Source: Actinobacteria bacterium OV320 (lineage in GTDB: Bacteria > Actinomycetota > Actinomycetes > Streptomycetales > Streptomycetaceae). From it: a stretch of 64,000 nt of DNA. The stretch covers positions 124,001 to 188,000 of the forward strand of contig LJCX01000024.1 in NCBI GenBank assembly GCA_001298545.1. The letters run 5' to 3'. Positions 1-8,406 of this stretch are shown here, piece after piece; within the stretch, counting starts at the first letter, position 1; each line of letters opens with the position of its first letter. The position numbers were made by a program, and so were the translations under genes. The notes beneath the pieces are model-generated. The model did not search any database. It had not been told where the DNA came from and worked only from the letters and a program-made list of their open reading frames with translations.

Positions 1-310
1 TGCCGAAGAACTCGTCGTTGTCGTTGATCTCCTCGACGTAGTCGACGGCGATGCCCGTGCTCTTGCGGAACGCGTCGAGCGTCGGCCGCCGGTTGGGGTC
101 CTCGTCGTCGGTGTCGATGTAGAGCGGCCAGTTCGCCCAGGTCAGCCGCTTGTCGTCGGCGGAGAGGTCGGCCCCGGCGCGGTCACCCGGCCGTACGTAG
201 GCGGCGGGCACCCCGCAGCCGGCGAGCCCGCCGAGCGCGGCGGTCCCCCCGAGCGCGCGCAGCAGGGAACGGCGGGACACGGCGCGGGAGCGCGAGGGAG
301 TCTGGGGCAC
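1..310 (-). CDS. Polyamine-type ABC transporter substrate-binding lipoprotein (5' part)
   Basis: This is the first ~103 residues of a gene that runs off the left edge. From a GTG at 310 the product begins with a twin-arginine motif (SRRSLLRAL) and a lipobox (LAGC), so it is probably a Tat-exported lipoprotein on the outer face of the membrane. The mature start (LTWANWPLYID, then KSTGIAVDYVEEINDNDEFFG) is typical of the PotD/PotF family of spermidine/putrescine-binding proteins. The gene lies downstream of a putrescine/GABA-type dehydrogenase on the same strand, which fits polyamine uptake feeding that catabolism. The family call comes from the N-terminal motifs only; the ligand is inferred. 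Confidence 0.8.
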   Translation of the reverse strand, partial: MPQTPSRSRAVSRRSLLRALGGTAALGGLAGCGVPAAYVRPGDRAGADLSADDKRLTWANWPLYIDTDDEDPNRRPTLDAFRKSTGIAVDYVEEINDNDEFFG

Positions 311-419
311 GCCGTCAGCATGCCGTGGGGCCGGCTCCCGGACAATCGACGCAGCGTCGAGCACACCGCCCCCGACCCGACACCTTGTCGATCACCCCCC
401 GGCCCACAGCAAAACCGAA

Positions 420-445
420 CGGCCCCCGACCGAAACCGGGGGCCG
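420..445 (-). terminator. Hairpin downstream of the aldehyde dehydrogenase gene
   Basis: Nine-bp perfect inverted repeat (CGGCCCCCG / CGGGGGCCG) with an 8-nt loop, in the gap between the dehydrogenase stop (612) and the substrate-binding gene start (310). It has no U-tract, as is usual for Streptomyces terminators. Confidence 0.5.
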
Positions 446-448
446 AAC

Positions 449-611
449 TCTCACAGGGGACGCCGGAAACCACACGCCCGGCCAAACCCCCCAAGGGGCG
501 CGGGGAACTGCGCGACCAGCCACAGCGCACCCGCACCCGAACACCCCCAGCCGCGGCCGCAGCCGCAGCCATGCCACAGCGGCACGACACCAACCGCAGC
601 CCAGCGGAGCG
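449..611. repeat. Intergenic spacer with a Streptomyces dispersed-repeat-like motif
   Basis: The 302-bp gap 311-611 holds the hairpin at 420-445 and then, at about 492-521, a stretch containing GGGGCGCGGGGAACTGCGCG followed by ACCAGCC. From memory this string recurs in many Streptomyces intergenic regions. The rest (525-600) is low-complexity CCGC/CAGCC sequence. I see no gene here. Confidence 0.4.
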
Positions 612-2060
612 CTACGCGTCGAGAGACGTCATGACGTGCTTGATGCGGGTGTAGTCGTCGAAGCCGTAGCCCGACAGATCCTTGCCGTAGCCGGACTTCT
701 TGAAGCCGCCGTGGGGCATCTCGGCGACCAGCGGGATGTGGGTGTTGATCCACACGCAGCCGAAGTCGAGCTTCTTGGACATCCGCATCGCACGGCCGTG
801 GTCCTTGGTCCACACCGAGGAGGCCAGGGCGTACTCGACGCCGTTGGCCCACTCGAGCGCCTGGTCCTCGTCCGTGAAGGACTGGACGGTGATGACCGGC
901 CCGAAGACCTCGTTCTGGATGATCTCGTCGTCCTGCTTCAGCCCGGAGACGACGGTCGCGGCGTAGAAGTAGCCCTTGTCGCCGACCCGCTGACCGCCCG
1001 CCTCGACCTTGGCGTGGGCGGGCAGCCGCTCGATGAAGCCGGTGACCTGCTGCAGCTGGTTGGGGTTGTTCAGCGGGCCGAAGAGCACGTCCTCGTCGTC
1101 CGGCTGCCCGGTCTTCGCCTCCGCGGCGGCCTTCGCGAGCGCGGCCACGAACTCGTCGTGGATGCCCTCCTGGACGAGGACGCGGGTGGCCGCCGTACAG
1201 TCCTGGCCGGCGTTGAAGAAGCCCGCCACGGAGATGTCCTCGACGGCTTTGGCGATGTCGGTGTCCTCGAAGACCACGACCGGCGCCTTGCCGCCCAGCT
1301 CCAGGTGGACCCGCTTGAGGTCCTTCGACGCCGACTCGGCGACCGACATGCCCGCGCGCACCGAACCGGTGATGGAGGCCATCGCCGGGGTCGGGTGCTC
1401 GACCATCAGCCGGCCGGTGTCACGGTCGCCGGTGACGACGTTGAAGACGCCCTTGGGCAGGATCGAACCGATGATCTCGGCGATCAGGACGGTGGAGGCC
1501 GGCGTGGTGTCGGACGGCTTGAGCACCACCGTGTTGCCGGCCGCGATCGCCGGGGCGAACTTCCACACGGCCATCATCATCGGGTAGTTCCACGGCGCGA
1601 CCTGCGCGCAGACGCCGACCGGCTCGCGGCGGACGATGGAGGTGAGCCCCTCCATGTACTCGCCGGCGCTGCGCCCCTCCAGCATCCGGGCCGCGCCCGC
1701 GAAGAAGCGGATCTGGTCGACCATGGGAGGGATCTCCTCGGAGCGGGTCAGCCCGATCGGCTTGCCCGTGTTCTCCACCTCGGCCGCGATGAGTTCCTCG
1801 GCCCGCTCCTCGAACGCGTCCGCGATCTTCAGCAGGGCCTTCTGACGCTCGGCGGGCGTCGTGTCGCGCCAGCCCGGGAACGCCTCGGCGGCGGCGGCCA
1901 TCGCGGCGTCGACGTCCGCGGGGCCGGACAGCGGCGCGGTCGCGTACGCCTCGCCGGTCGCGGGGTTGACCACTTCGGTGGTCCGTCCGTCGGCGGCGTC
2001 CCGGAACTCGCCGGCGATGTAGTTGCGTAGCTTGCGCAGCCGTCCCAGCTCGGTGCTCAC
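612..2060 (-). CDS. Aldehyde dehydrogenase, probably gamma-aminobutyraldehyde dehydrogenase
   Basis: A 482-residue NAD(P)-dependent aldehyde dehydrogenase, the usual length for PatD/PuuC-like enzymes that oxidise 4-aminobutyraldehyde to GABA. The substrate tunnel motif LELGGK (general-base Glu near residue 250) and the catalytic Cys in GQDCTAATR (near residue 287) are both present, as is the cofactor/substrate region PWNYPMMM. The GTG at 2060 is preferred because GGAGGG lies 6 nt upstream; a longer in-frame start at 2147 would overlap the promoter. It is divergent from an Lrp-type regulator and near a class III aminotransferase, so putrescine-to-GABA catabolism is the likely role. Substrate specificity is inferred from context. 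Confidence 0.88.
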   Translation of the reverse strand: MSTELGRLRKLRNYIAGEFRDAADGRTTEVVNPATGEAYATAPLSGPADVDAAMAAAAEAFPGWRDTTPAERQKALLKIADAFEERAEELIAAEVENTGKPIGLTRSEEIPPMVDQIRFFAGAARMLEGRSAGEYMEGLTSIVRREPVGVCAQVAPWNYPMMMAVWKFAPAIAAGNTVVLKPSDTTPASTVLIAEIIGSILPKGVFNVVTGDRDTGRLMVEHPTPAMASITGSVRAGMSVAESASKDLKRVHLELGGKAPVVVFEDTDIAKAVEDISVAGFFNAGQDCTAATRVLVQEGIHDEFVAALAKAAAEAKTGQPDDEDVLFGPLNNPNQLQQVTGFIERLPAHAKVEAGGQRVGDKGYFYAATVVSGLKQDDEIIQNEVFGPVITVQSFTDEDQALEWANGVEYALASSVWTKDHGRAMRMSKKLDFGCVWINTHIPLVAEMPHGGFKKSGYGKDLSGYGFDDYTRIKHVMTSLDA

Positions 2061-2101
2061 TGCCGGCCCTCCAGGTTCGGTGTCCATTGACTGAGACACC
2101 C

Positions 2102-2129
2102 ACACTAATCCTTGCCCCGACGTTTTCAA
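2102..2129 (-). promoter_or_regulatory. Candidate vegetative promoter of the aldehyde dehydrogenase gene
   Basis: On the minus strand a -35 TTGAAA (2129-2124) and a -10 TAGTGT (2107-2102) are separated by 16 nt, placing transcription start about 35 nt before the GTG at 2060. This is close to the HrdB consensus. Confidence 0.55.
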
Positions 2130-2169
2130 CACCCCCGATCCCGTCAAGGCTGCGGAATCCGCAGATCTC

Positions 2170-2185
2170 CGTTACGTAAACAACG
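2170..2185. promoter_or_regulatory. Candidate Lrp-family operator in the divergent region
   Basis: An AT-rich patch with a perfect TTACGTAA palindrome (2172-2179) inside GTTACGTAAAC sits between the divergent dehydrogenase and Lrp genes. Lrp/AsnC proteins typically bind such dyads next to their own gene. This is inference from position and symmetry. Confidence 0.35.
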
Positions 2186-2224
2186 AATTTCATCGCCCCG
2201 GCCTTGCGGAACGGTCGAGACGTC

Positions 2225-2743
2225 GTGCACAGTGAGGCCGTGGCCAGTCGAAGCGCAGAGCACAGGGACTCCCGCGAGTCCAGGAACGGCAGCACCCCTC
2301 ACCTGGATGCCGTCAGCCTCGCCATCATCCAGCAGCTCCAGGAGGACGGCCGTCGGCCGTACGCCGCGATCGGCAAGGCCGTCGGCCTCTCCGAGGCGGC
2401 CGTGCGCCAGCGCGTCCAGAAGCTGCTCGACCAGGGCGTGATGCAGATCGTCGCCGTCACGGACCCGCTCACCGTGGGCTTCCGTCGGCAGGCGATGGTC
2501 GGGATCAACGTCGAGGGCGATGTCGAGTCCATAGCGGAAGCGCTGACCGACATGGCGGAAGTCGAGTACGTGGTGATGACCGCCGGCTCGTACGACATCC
2601 TCGCCGAGATCGTCTGCGAGGACGACGACCACCTGCTGGACGTCATCAACAAACGCATCCGTGCCCTGCCGGGCGTGCGCTCGACCGAGAGCTTCGTCTA
2701 CCTGAAGCTGAAGAAGCAGACCTACATGTGGGGAACCCGATAA
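2225..2743 (+). CDS. Lrp/AsnC family transcriptional regulator
   Basis: A ~172-residue regulator. The N-terminal AsnC-type helix-turn-helix reads LDAVSLAIIQQLQEDGRRPY then AAIGKAVGLSEAAVRQRVQKL. It is followed by the RAM/Lrp ligand-binding fold (VEYVVMTAGSYDILAEIVCED, ending SFVYLKLKKQTYMWG). Such proteins sense amino acids and form octameric DNA-wrapping complexes. It is divergent from the aldehyde dehydrogenase and 19 nt upstream of the aminotransferase, so it probably controls both. The start is uncertain: GTG at 2225 or GTG at 2240 are both possible and neither has a good ribosome-binding site; the TTG at 2204 seems too early. Confidence 0.88.
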   Translation: MHSEAVASRSAEHRDSRESRNGSTPHLDAVSLAIIQQLQEDGRRPYAAIGKAVGLSEAAVRQRVQKLLDQGVMQIVAVTDPLTVGFRRQAMVGINVEGDVESIAEALTDMAEVEYVVMTAGSYDILAEIVCEDDDHLLDVINKRIRALPGVRSTESFVYLKLKKQTYMWGTR

Positions 2744-2762
2744 TCGTGAGGACCCGATAACC

Positions 2763-4127
2763 GTGAGCACCAAGGACCTCAGCCGCACCGCGTACGACCA
2801 CCTGTGGATGCACTTCACCCGCATGTCCTCGTACGAGAACTCCCCCGTCCCGACCATCGTCCGGGGCGAGGGCACCTACATCTACGACGACAAGGGCAAG
2901 CGCTACCTCGACGGTCTCGCGGGTCTGTTCGTGGTCCAGGCCGGCCACGGCCGGGTGGAGCTCGCCGAGGCGGCGTTCAAGCAGGCGCAGGAGCTGGCGT
3001 TCTTCCCGGTGTGGTCCTACGCCCACCCGAAGGCCGTGGAGCTCGCCGAGCGTCTCGCGCACCACGCGCCCGGCGACCTGAACAAGGTCTTCTTCACCAC
3101 CGGCGGCGGCGAAGCCGTCGAGACCGCCTGGAAGCTCGCCAAGCAGTACTTCAAGCTCACCGGCAAGCCGACCAAGTACAAGGTCATCTCCCGCGCCGTC
3201 GCCTACCACGGCACCCCGCAGGGCGCCCTGTCCATCACCGGTCTGCCGGCCCTGAAGGCCCCCTTCGAGCCGCTCGTCCCGGGCGCGCACAAGGTTCCGA
3301 ACACCAACATCTACCGCGCCCCGCTGTTCGGCGACGACCCCGAGGCCTTCGGCCGCTGGGCCGCCGACCAGATCGAGCAGCAGATCCTCTTCGAGGGCCC
3401 GGACACGGTCGCCGCGGTCTTCCTGGAGCCGGTGCAGAACGCCGGTGGCTGCTTCCCGCCGCCGCCCGGCTACTTCCGGCGCGTGCGCGAGATCTGCGAC
3501 CAGTACGACGTCCTGCTGGTGTCCGACGAGGTCATCTGCGCCTTCGGCCGTCTCGGCACGATGTTCGCCTGCGACAAGTTCGACTACGTCCCGGACATGA
3601 TCACCTGCGCCAAGGGCATGACCTCGGGCTACTCCCCGATCGGCGCCTGCATCATCAGCGACAGGCTGGCCGAGCCGTTCTACAAGGGCGACAACACCTT
3701 CCTGCACGGCTACACCTTCGGCGGCCACCCGGTCTCCGCGGCGGTCGGCCTCGCCAACCTCGACCTGTTCGAGCGCGAGGGCCTCAACCAGCACGTGCTC
3801 GACAACGAGGGCGCGTTCCGCTCGACGCTGGAGAAGCTGCACGACCTGCCGATCGTCGGTGACGTCCGCGGCAACGGCTTCTTCTACGGCATCGAGCTGG
3901 TGAAGGACAAGCACACCAAGGAGTCCTTCAACGACGAGGAGACCGAGCGCGTCCTGTACGGCTTCCTCTCCAAGGCGCTGTACGACAACGGCCTGTACTG
4001 CCGTGCCGACGACCGCGGCGACCCGGTCGTCCAGCTCGCCCCGCCGCTGATCTCCAACCAGGAGACCTTCGACGAGATCGAGCAGATCCTGCGCGCGACG
4101 CTGACGGAGGCGTGGACGAAGCTGTGA
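2763..4127 (+). CDS. Class III PLP aminotransferase (putrescine/GABA/beta-alanine:pyruvate type)
   Basis: A 454-residue omega-transaminase. The fold-type I features are clear: TTGGGEAVETAWKLAK (phosphate-binding region), the acidic pocket VSDEVICAFGRLG (Asp contacting the PLP ring nitrogen) and the Schiff-base Lys near residue 284 in TCAKGMTSGYSPIG. The sequence resembles putrescine:pyruvate and beta-alanine:pyruvate aminotransferases (SpuC-like). It follows the Lrp gene by 19 nt and is probably cotranscribed with it. With the divergent dehydrogenase it would convert putrescine or related amines to GABA. The exact amine donor cannot be read from sequence. Confidence 0.88.
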   Translation: MSTKDLSRTAYDHLWMHFTRMSSYENSPVPTIVRGEGTYIYDDKGKRYLDGLAGLFVVQAGHGRVELAEAAFKQAQELAFFPVWSYAHPKAVELAERLAHHAPGDLNKVFFTTGGGEAVETAWKLAKQYFKLTGKPTKYKVISRAVAYHGTPQGALSITGLPALKAPFEPLVPGAHKVPNTNIYRAPLFGDDPEAFGRWAADQIEQQILFEGPDTVAAVFLEPVQNAGGCFPPPPGYFRRVREICDQYDVLLVSDEVICAFGRLGTMFACDKFDYVPDMITCAKGMTSGYSPIGACIISDRLAEPFYKGDNTFLHGYTFGGHPVSAAVGLANLDLFEREGLNQHVLDNEGAFRSTLEKLHDLPIVGDVRGNGFFYGIELVKDKHTKESFNDEETERVLYGFLSKALYDNGLYCRADDRGDPVVQLAPPLISNQETFDEIEQILRATLTEAWTKL

Positions 4128-4145
4128 TCGTCAGCCTGATCAGCT

Positions 4146-4206
4146 GATCAACACCGGCCCCGGTGTCGACCGTTCGAGTGAGAAACGGCGACCCGGGGCC
4201 GTGTGC
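4146..4206 (+). terminator. GC-rich hairpin after the aminotransferase gene
   Basis: Arms ACACCGGCCCCGG and CCGGGGCCGTGT pair with one bulge across a ~30-nt loop, shortly after the stop at 4127. The next gene starts at 4323. Confidence 0.5.
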
Positions 4207-4322
4207 TGTCCGGCCTTCCCCTCCTGGCTGCCTAGCGTGCGAGTGACCGATCGGCCCTGTCTTCGTTCCCCCGCACGGGGGATTGGCACGGGAACCACAG
4301 ATCTGAACCGAGGTGTACGCCC

Positions 4323-5066
4323 ATGGAGGCCCCGCCGGACAACGACGTGCTGTGGGCACGCTCCCTGTACTTCACGCACCGCGACGGCTCACCGGCGCTC
4401 GGCGGTGTCTCGCTGGGCGTGCGGGAGGGCGAGATCCTCGCCGTCAGCGGACCGCGCGGCAGCGGAAAGACGACCCTGCTGCGCTGTCTGTCCGGCCTGG
4501 TGCCCGCCCAGCGCGGCGAGGTCTGGTTCAACAGCGTCCCCGTCCACACGATGGGCCCGATGGCCCGCGAACGGCTGCGTCGCAACCGCTTCGGCTGGAT
4601 CGACCCGGCACCGGTCCTCGTCCCCGAACTCAACGTCTGGGAGAACGCGGCCCTCCCCCTGATGCTGCGCGGCACCAGCCGCCGCCGGGCCAAGGCCGCC
4701 GCGCTGGAGTGGCTGGACCGCCTGGACATCGGCGACCGGGCCCGGAGCCGCCCGCACGAGCTCACCCAGGCCGAGCGCCAGCGGGTCTGCATCACGCGCG
4801 CCCTGGCCCCGGCCCCCTCGGTCCTCTTCGCGGACGAGCCGACGGCACCCCTGCACCGCGCGGACCGGGCCCACGTCCTGCGCACCCTGACGACGGCGGC
4901 CCGCTCCCACGGCATCACCGTGGTACTGGCCACCCACGACCCGGAGACCGCCGCCCTCGCCGACCGCACGGTGCCGCTGATGGACGGGCGCCGGGTGAAG
5001 ACGGTCCATCTGCCGCCGGTCACGGAGCCGGAAGGCCGGGGGGCCGCGTGCTCGCTCTCCGTCTGA
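4323..5066 (+). CDS. ABC transporter ATP-binding protein
   Basis: A 247-residue ABC ATPase of the MacB/LolD-like exporter branch. The Walker A GPRGSGKTT is at residues 43-51, Walker B is VLFADEPTA, and the switch His is in LATHDPETAA. The signature loop is degenerate (ELTQAERQRV rather than LSGGQ), which still allows helix dipole contacts but is unusual. The ATG at 4323 has GAGGTG upstream. It overlaps the following permease gene by 19 nt, so the two form a translationally coupled pair. The transported substrate is unknown. Confidence 0.85.
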   Translation: MEAPPDNDVLWARSLYFTHRDGSPALGGVSLGVREGEILAVSGPRGSGKTTLLRCLSGLVPAQRGEVWFNSVPVHTMGPMARERLRRNRFGWIDPAPVLVPELNVWENAALPLMLRGTSRRRAKAAALEWLDRLDIGDRARSRPHELTQAERQRVCITRALAPAPSVLFADEPTAPLHRADRAHVLRTLTTAARSHGITVVLATHDPETAALADRTVPLMDGRRVKTVHLPPVTEPEGRGAACSLSV

Positions 5067-6553
5067 CGCGCAGCGCCCACCCCGCCGTCCAGCTCCGCCG
5101 CCTCCTGGTGGCGACGGCCTCGGCGGGCACCGGCTTCCTGCTCCTGTGCACCCTCGGCCGCGCTCTCACCCACCCCGAGGCACCGGCCGCGTCCGTGCTC
5201 CGCCTCGCCTGGTGCGCGGTCCCGCTGGCCGCGACGGTCTACTTCGCCCTGGCGGTGGCCCGCACCGACCCCGGCACCCGCCCGCGCCCCGGCCTGGCGG
5301 CGATCGGCCTGGGTCCGGCCCGCCTGATGGCCGTCTCGGCGATGACGACGGCCCTGTCGACGCTGCTCGGCTCCATGCTGGCCCTCCTCCTCTTCCTGCA
5401 CCTGCGCGGCGACCTCACGGGCATGCCGTTCGACGGAGCGGCGGACGACTTCCTGGCCGCGAACCAGCCCCTCCCGTTGCCGGCGTCCCTGACCCTGCTG
5501 GCGCTGGTCCCGGTGACCTCGTCCCTCGCGGTGGCCCTGATGCTCCGCCCGAGGGACGCACGCGTGGCGGACCGGGCGGCCCCGGGGATGTTCGGCCGGT
5601 TCGGCGCATTCGGCAGGACGGGCCCGGGCGACAGGTTCGGCGAGTACGGCCGTTTCGGGGCGCGGACGAGGAGCGGCCCGCCGACGCACCCGGCCGCGGA
5701 CGGCGGCACCGCCGAGGCGGCTCCCGACCCGGCGACGAACGGCCGGCCCTGCCACCCGGCCACGGACGGCGGCCCCGCCGCGACGGCCGACCGGACGGCG
5801 GACGGCAGCCCGGGGACACCGGGCACCACGGCCCTGTCCCCGACGCCGACCCTGGTCGACGGCACGGCGGAGGCTTCCGCCGACGGCACCCCCGCGGCAC
5901 GGGCCGAGACGGAGACACAGTCACCGCCCCGGACGCAGACGCGCCCGCCGCACCCCACCGCCCTCCCCTGGGGCATCGCCCTGCTCGCCGCCGGCCTGGC
6001 CGTGGAGGCGTACGCGAACCGCACCGCGAACCCCAGCACCCTCCCGCTCCCCGGCGGCCTCCCCACCGGCCCGGCCGCGGTCCTCGTCGGCTGGACCCTG
6101 ACCGCCGTGGGTCTCGCCCTCGCCGGCCCCGGCCTCACCCACCTGTGCGGCCGGCTGCTGCAGTCGGCCCGCCCCGGCGCCCTCCGCCTCCTCGCGGGCC
6201 GCGGCCTGATGCAGGAGGCGGCCCGGATCGGACAGCCGCTGGGCGTGGTCTGCGCGGTGGCGTCCGGCGCGTACACGATGGCCGCGCTGTACGACCCGGC
6301 CGATCCCGCCTTCGGCCCGCTCACCACCCTCGGCGCCCTGGTCGTCGCGGGCTGCGCGGTCGCCACGCTCCTGACCGCGGCCGTGGAGGCGCGCCAGGTC
6401 CGCGCCGACACCACCGCCGCCCTGCTCCGCCTCGGCGCCCCGGCCAAGACGCTGCGCAGCGCCGCCGCCCTGCGCACCGGTGCCCTGCTCGCCCTGTTCG
6501 TCCCGCTCACCCTGATCGTGGCCGAACTCGCGGCCCTCCCGCTGACCCGCTGA
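5048..6553 (+). CDS. ABC transporter permease with long low-complexity linker
   Basis: The GTG at 5048 (GGAAGG/GGGGG upstream) gives 501 residues in the same operon as the ATPase. The N-terminal ~170 residues contain about four membrane helices and the C-terminal ~190 residues another four or five, resembling FtsX/MacB-type permease halves. Between them, residues ~175-305 form a Gly/Thr/Ala/Pro-rich linker with short aromatic repeats (MFGRFGAFGR, FGEYGRFG) and no predicted fold. The membrane count comes from reading hydrophobic stretches, not from a predictor. The substrate is unknown. Confidence 0.72.
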   Translation: MLALRLTRSAHPAVQLRRLLVATASAGTGFLLLCTLGRALTHPEAPAASVLRLAWCAVPLAATVYFALAVARTDPGTRPRPGLAAIGLGPARLMAVSAMTTALSTLLGSMLALLLFLHLRGDLTGMPFDGAADDFLAANQPLPLPASLTLLALVPVTSSLAVALMLRPRDARVADRAAPGMFGRFGAFGRTGPGDRFGEYGRFGARTRSGPPTHPAADGGTAEAAPDPATNGRPCHPATDGGPAATADRTADGSPGTPGTTALSPTPTLVDGTAEASADGTPAARAETETQSPPRTQTRPPHPTALPWGIALLAAGLAVEAYANRTANPSTLPLPGGLPTGPAAVLVGWTLTAVGLALAGPGLTHLCGRLLQSARPGALRLLAGRGLMQEAARIGQPLGVVCAVASGAYTMAALYDPADPAFGPLTTLGALVVAGCAVATLLTAAVEARQVRADTTAALLRLGAPAKTLRSAAALRTGALLALFVPLTLIVAELAALPLTR

Positions 6554-6661
6554 GGCAGCGCACAAAAAAGATCCCCGCCCCGCGATGAGTTCGGCGCGAC
6601 CCCTCGGTCTACCCCACCGAACGCCACACACCAGCACCGCGAATCCCCTGGGAGAGACCCG

Positions 6662-7081
6662 ATGACCACCCCGGCCTACCAGCAGATGATCTTCGTGAAC
6701 CTGCCCGTGAACGACCTCGGCGCCTCGAAGAAGTTCTTCACGGAGCTCGGCTACACGATCAACCCGCAGTTCAGCGACGACAACGCGGCCTCCGTGGTGA
6801 TCAGCGACACGATCGTCGCGATGCTGCTCACCAAGCCGTTCTACTCGACCTTCACCAAGAAGGAGATCGCGGACGCCTCGAAGACCAGCGAGGTACTGAT
6901 CGCCCTGAGCGCCCAGAGCCGCGAGAAGGTCGACGAGCTCGTCGACAGGGCGCTCGCGCTGGGCGGTTCGCCGAGCGGCGAGACGCAGGACATGGGCTTC
7001 ATGTACGGCCGTTCGTTCGACGACCTCGACGGCCACACCTGGGAGGTCGTGTGGATGGACCCGTCGGCCATCGGGAGCTGA
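6662..7081 (+). CDS. VOC (glyoxalase/bleomycin-resistance fold) family protein
   Basis: A 139-residue protein with the paired beta-alpha-beta-beta-beta layout of the vicinal-oxygen-chelate superfamily: MIFVNLPVNDLGASKKFFTE at the start and FMYGRSFDDLDGHTWEVVWMD at the end. Many relatives bind a divalent metal; here the terminal Glu of WEVVWMD is in the usual ligand position, but the usual first His is replaced by Asn in VNLPV. It may therefore bind no metal or bind it differently. GGGAGAG lies upstream of the ATG. Catalytic role unknown. Confidence 0.8.
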   Translation: MTTPAYQQMIFVNLPVNDLGASKKFFTELGYTINPQFSDDNAASVVISDTIVAMLLTKPFYSTFTKKEIADASKTSEVLIALSAQSREKVDELVDRALALGGSPSGETQDMGFMYGRSFDDLDGHTWEVVWMDPSAIGS

Positions 7082-7104
7082 CCCGCCGCCCGTCCGGCGC
7101 TGCC

Positions 7105-7110
7105 TAGCAT
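7105..7110 (+). promoter_or_regulatory. -10 element of a leaderless transcript
   Basis: TAGCAT ends 6 nt before the GTG start at 7117, and no ribosome-binding site is present. This is the classic geometry for leaderless mRNA in Streptomyces. The -35 region is weak. Confidence 0.5.
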
Positions 7111-7116
7111 GGGCGG

Positions 7117-8244
7117 GTGCATCCGACGACACCCGCCCAGCCGTTCGACGGCTCCCACGACCGTGAGATCGAGTCCCTCGCCGAGTTCGACGAGGTGGTC
7201 GCCACCCACGGCACGCTCTCCCACTTCCGCGTCCAGTCCGTCGACCTGACGGCCCGTACGGACGCCCTCCTCGCCCTGGACACCTCGGGCGCCGTCTTCC
7301 TCGGCTGCCCGATGGAGCCGGCGGCGGCCACGAAGTCCCGCGCTTCGGGCGCCCTGGTCTTCCCGCCCGTACCGGGTCTGTCGTTCGACCCGTACCGCGG
7401 ATTCGTCTACTCCCCCGACGAGTTGTTCGCGTCCCTGGACGAGGGCTACGAGGCGACCCCGGACGCCCTCACGTACGCGTGGTTCCAGCGCACGAAGGCG
7501 GACGGCGACATATTCGGCTCGATGCTCCGCTCGGTCCACGACGACGCCGTCACCGACGCGCTCGACGAACTCCTCGTCGGGGAGCGCGTGGTGGGTGTCA
7601 TGGGCGGCCACGCCATGGCACGCGGTACGGAGGCCTACGCCGGTGCGGCGCGGCTCGGCCGTGAACTCGCCCGGGCCGGGCTCATGGTGGCGACCGGTGG
7701 CGGACCCGGCGCGATGGAGGCGGCCAACCTCGGCGCGTACGCGGCACCCTTCGACGGCGCGATGCTCACGGACGCGCTCCGACTCCTCGCCAAGGCACCG
7801 AAGTTCACGCCCTCGATCACCGACTGGGCGAAGGCGGCCTTCGAGGTGCGGGCCGCCTGGCCCGGCGGCGGCCCCTCGGTGGGCATCCCCACCTGGTTCT
7901 ACGGCCATGAGCCGCCGAACCCGTTCGCCGCGCACCTCGCCAAGTACTTCTCCAACGCCACCCGCGAGGACGGCCTGTTGGCCCGCTGCACCGCGGGAGT
8001 GGTGTTCCTGCCGGGCGCCGCCGGGACCGTACAGGAGATCTTCGACAACGCGACGCCCAACTACTACGGGTCGCGGGGCGAGCCGACGCCGATGGTGCTC
8101 GTGGACCGGGAGCACTGGACGCAACGGCTGCCCGCCTGGCCGCTCTTGCGGTCACTCGCCCGGGAGCGGTCGATGGAGTCCCGTATCGCCCTCGTTGACC
8201 GGATCGAGGAGGCTCCGGAGGCGTTGAAACGTCTCGGTGGTTAA
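7117..8244 (+). CDS. LOG-family (lysine decarboxylase-like) Rossmann protein
   Basis: A 375-residue protein whose central part has the LOG signature: VGVMGGHAMARG, then ATGGGPGAMEAANLGAYAA (PGG-type phosphate loop) and PGAAGTVQEIF, matching the PGGxGTxxE motif with one Gly-to-Ala change. LOG proteins cleave cytokinin-like nucleotide monophosphates; long actinobacterial members such as this one have no assigned substrate. The extra ~150 N-terminal residues are outside the core fold. The GTG at 7117 is supported by the leaderless promoter. Confidence 0.78.
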   Translation: MHPTTPAQPFDGSHDREIESLAEFDEVVATHGTLSHFRVQSVDLTARTDALLALDTSGAVFLGCPMEPAAATKSRASGALVFPPVPGLSFDPYRGFVYSPDELFASLDEGYEATPDALTYAWFQRTKADGDIFGSMLRSVHDDAVTDALDELLVGERVVGVMGGHAMARGTEAYAGAARLGRELARAGLMVATGGGPGAMEAANLGAYAAPFDGAMLTDALRLLAKAPKFTPSITDWAKAAFEVRAAWPGGGPSVGIPTWFYGHEPPNPFAAHLAKYFSNATREDGLLARCTAGVVFLPGAAGTVQEIFDNATPNYYGSRGEPTPMVLVDREHWTQRLPAWPLLRSLARERSMESRIALVDRIEEAPEALKRLGG

Positions 8245-8282
8245 TAAGCGGGCAAAGCCAGCCGCTCGGAGGGGTCCCCGCA

Positions 8283-8310
8283 TTGACACTTCTTATGGAA
8301 CGCTTATAGA
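8283..8310 (+). promoter_or_regulatory. Near-consensus vegetative promoter
   Basis: TTGACA (8283-8288), a 16-nt spacer and TATAGA (8305-8310) lie about 95 nt upstream of the surface-protein gene at 8407. It is the best -35/-10 match I noticed in the window, so strong constitutive expression is expected. Confidence 0.75.
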
Positions 8311-8406
8311 CCTGTGAGTCTGCTGGGGATGGTGACGCACTCGGCTCACCGGGGACGCCATCTTCCCCTCCACCCCCCGCAGTTGCGCTTCCCGTAAAGG
8401 ACAAAC

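Noticed and set aside
636..2030. 464-codon open frame opposite the aldehyde dehydrogenase
   Set aside because: The dehydrogenase on the other strand has complete catalytic motifs; this frame is Val/Leu/Gly/Arg low-complexity.
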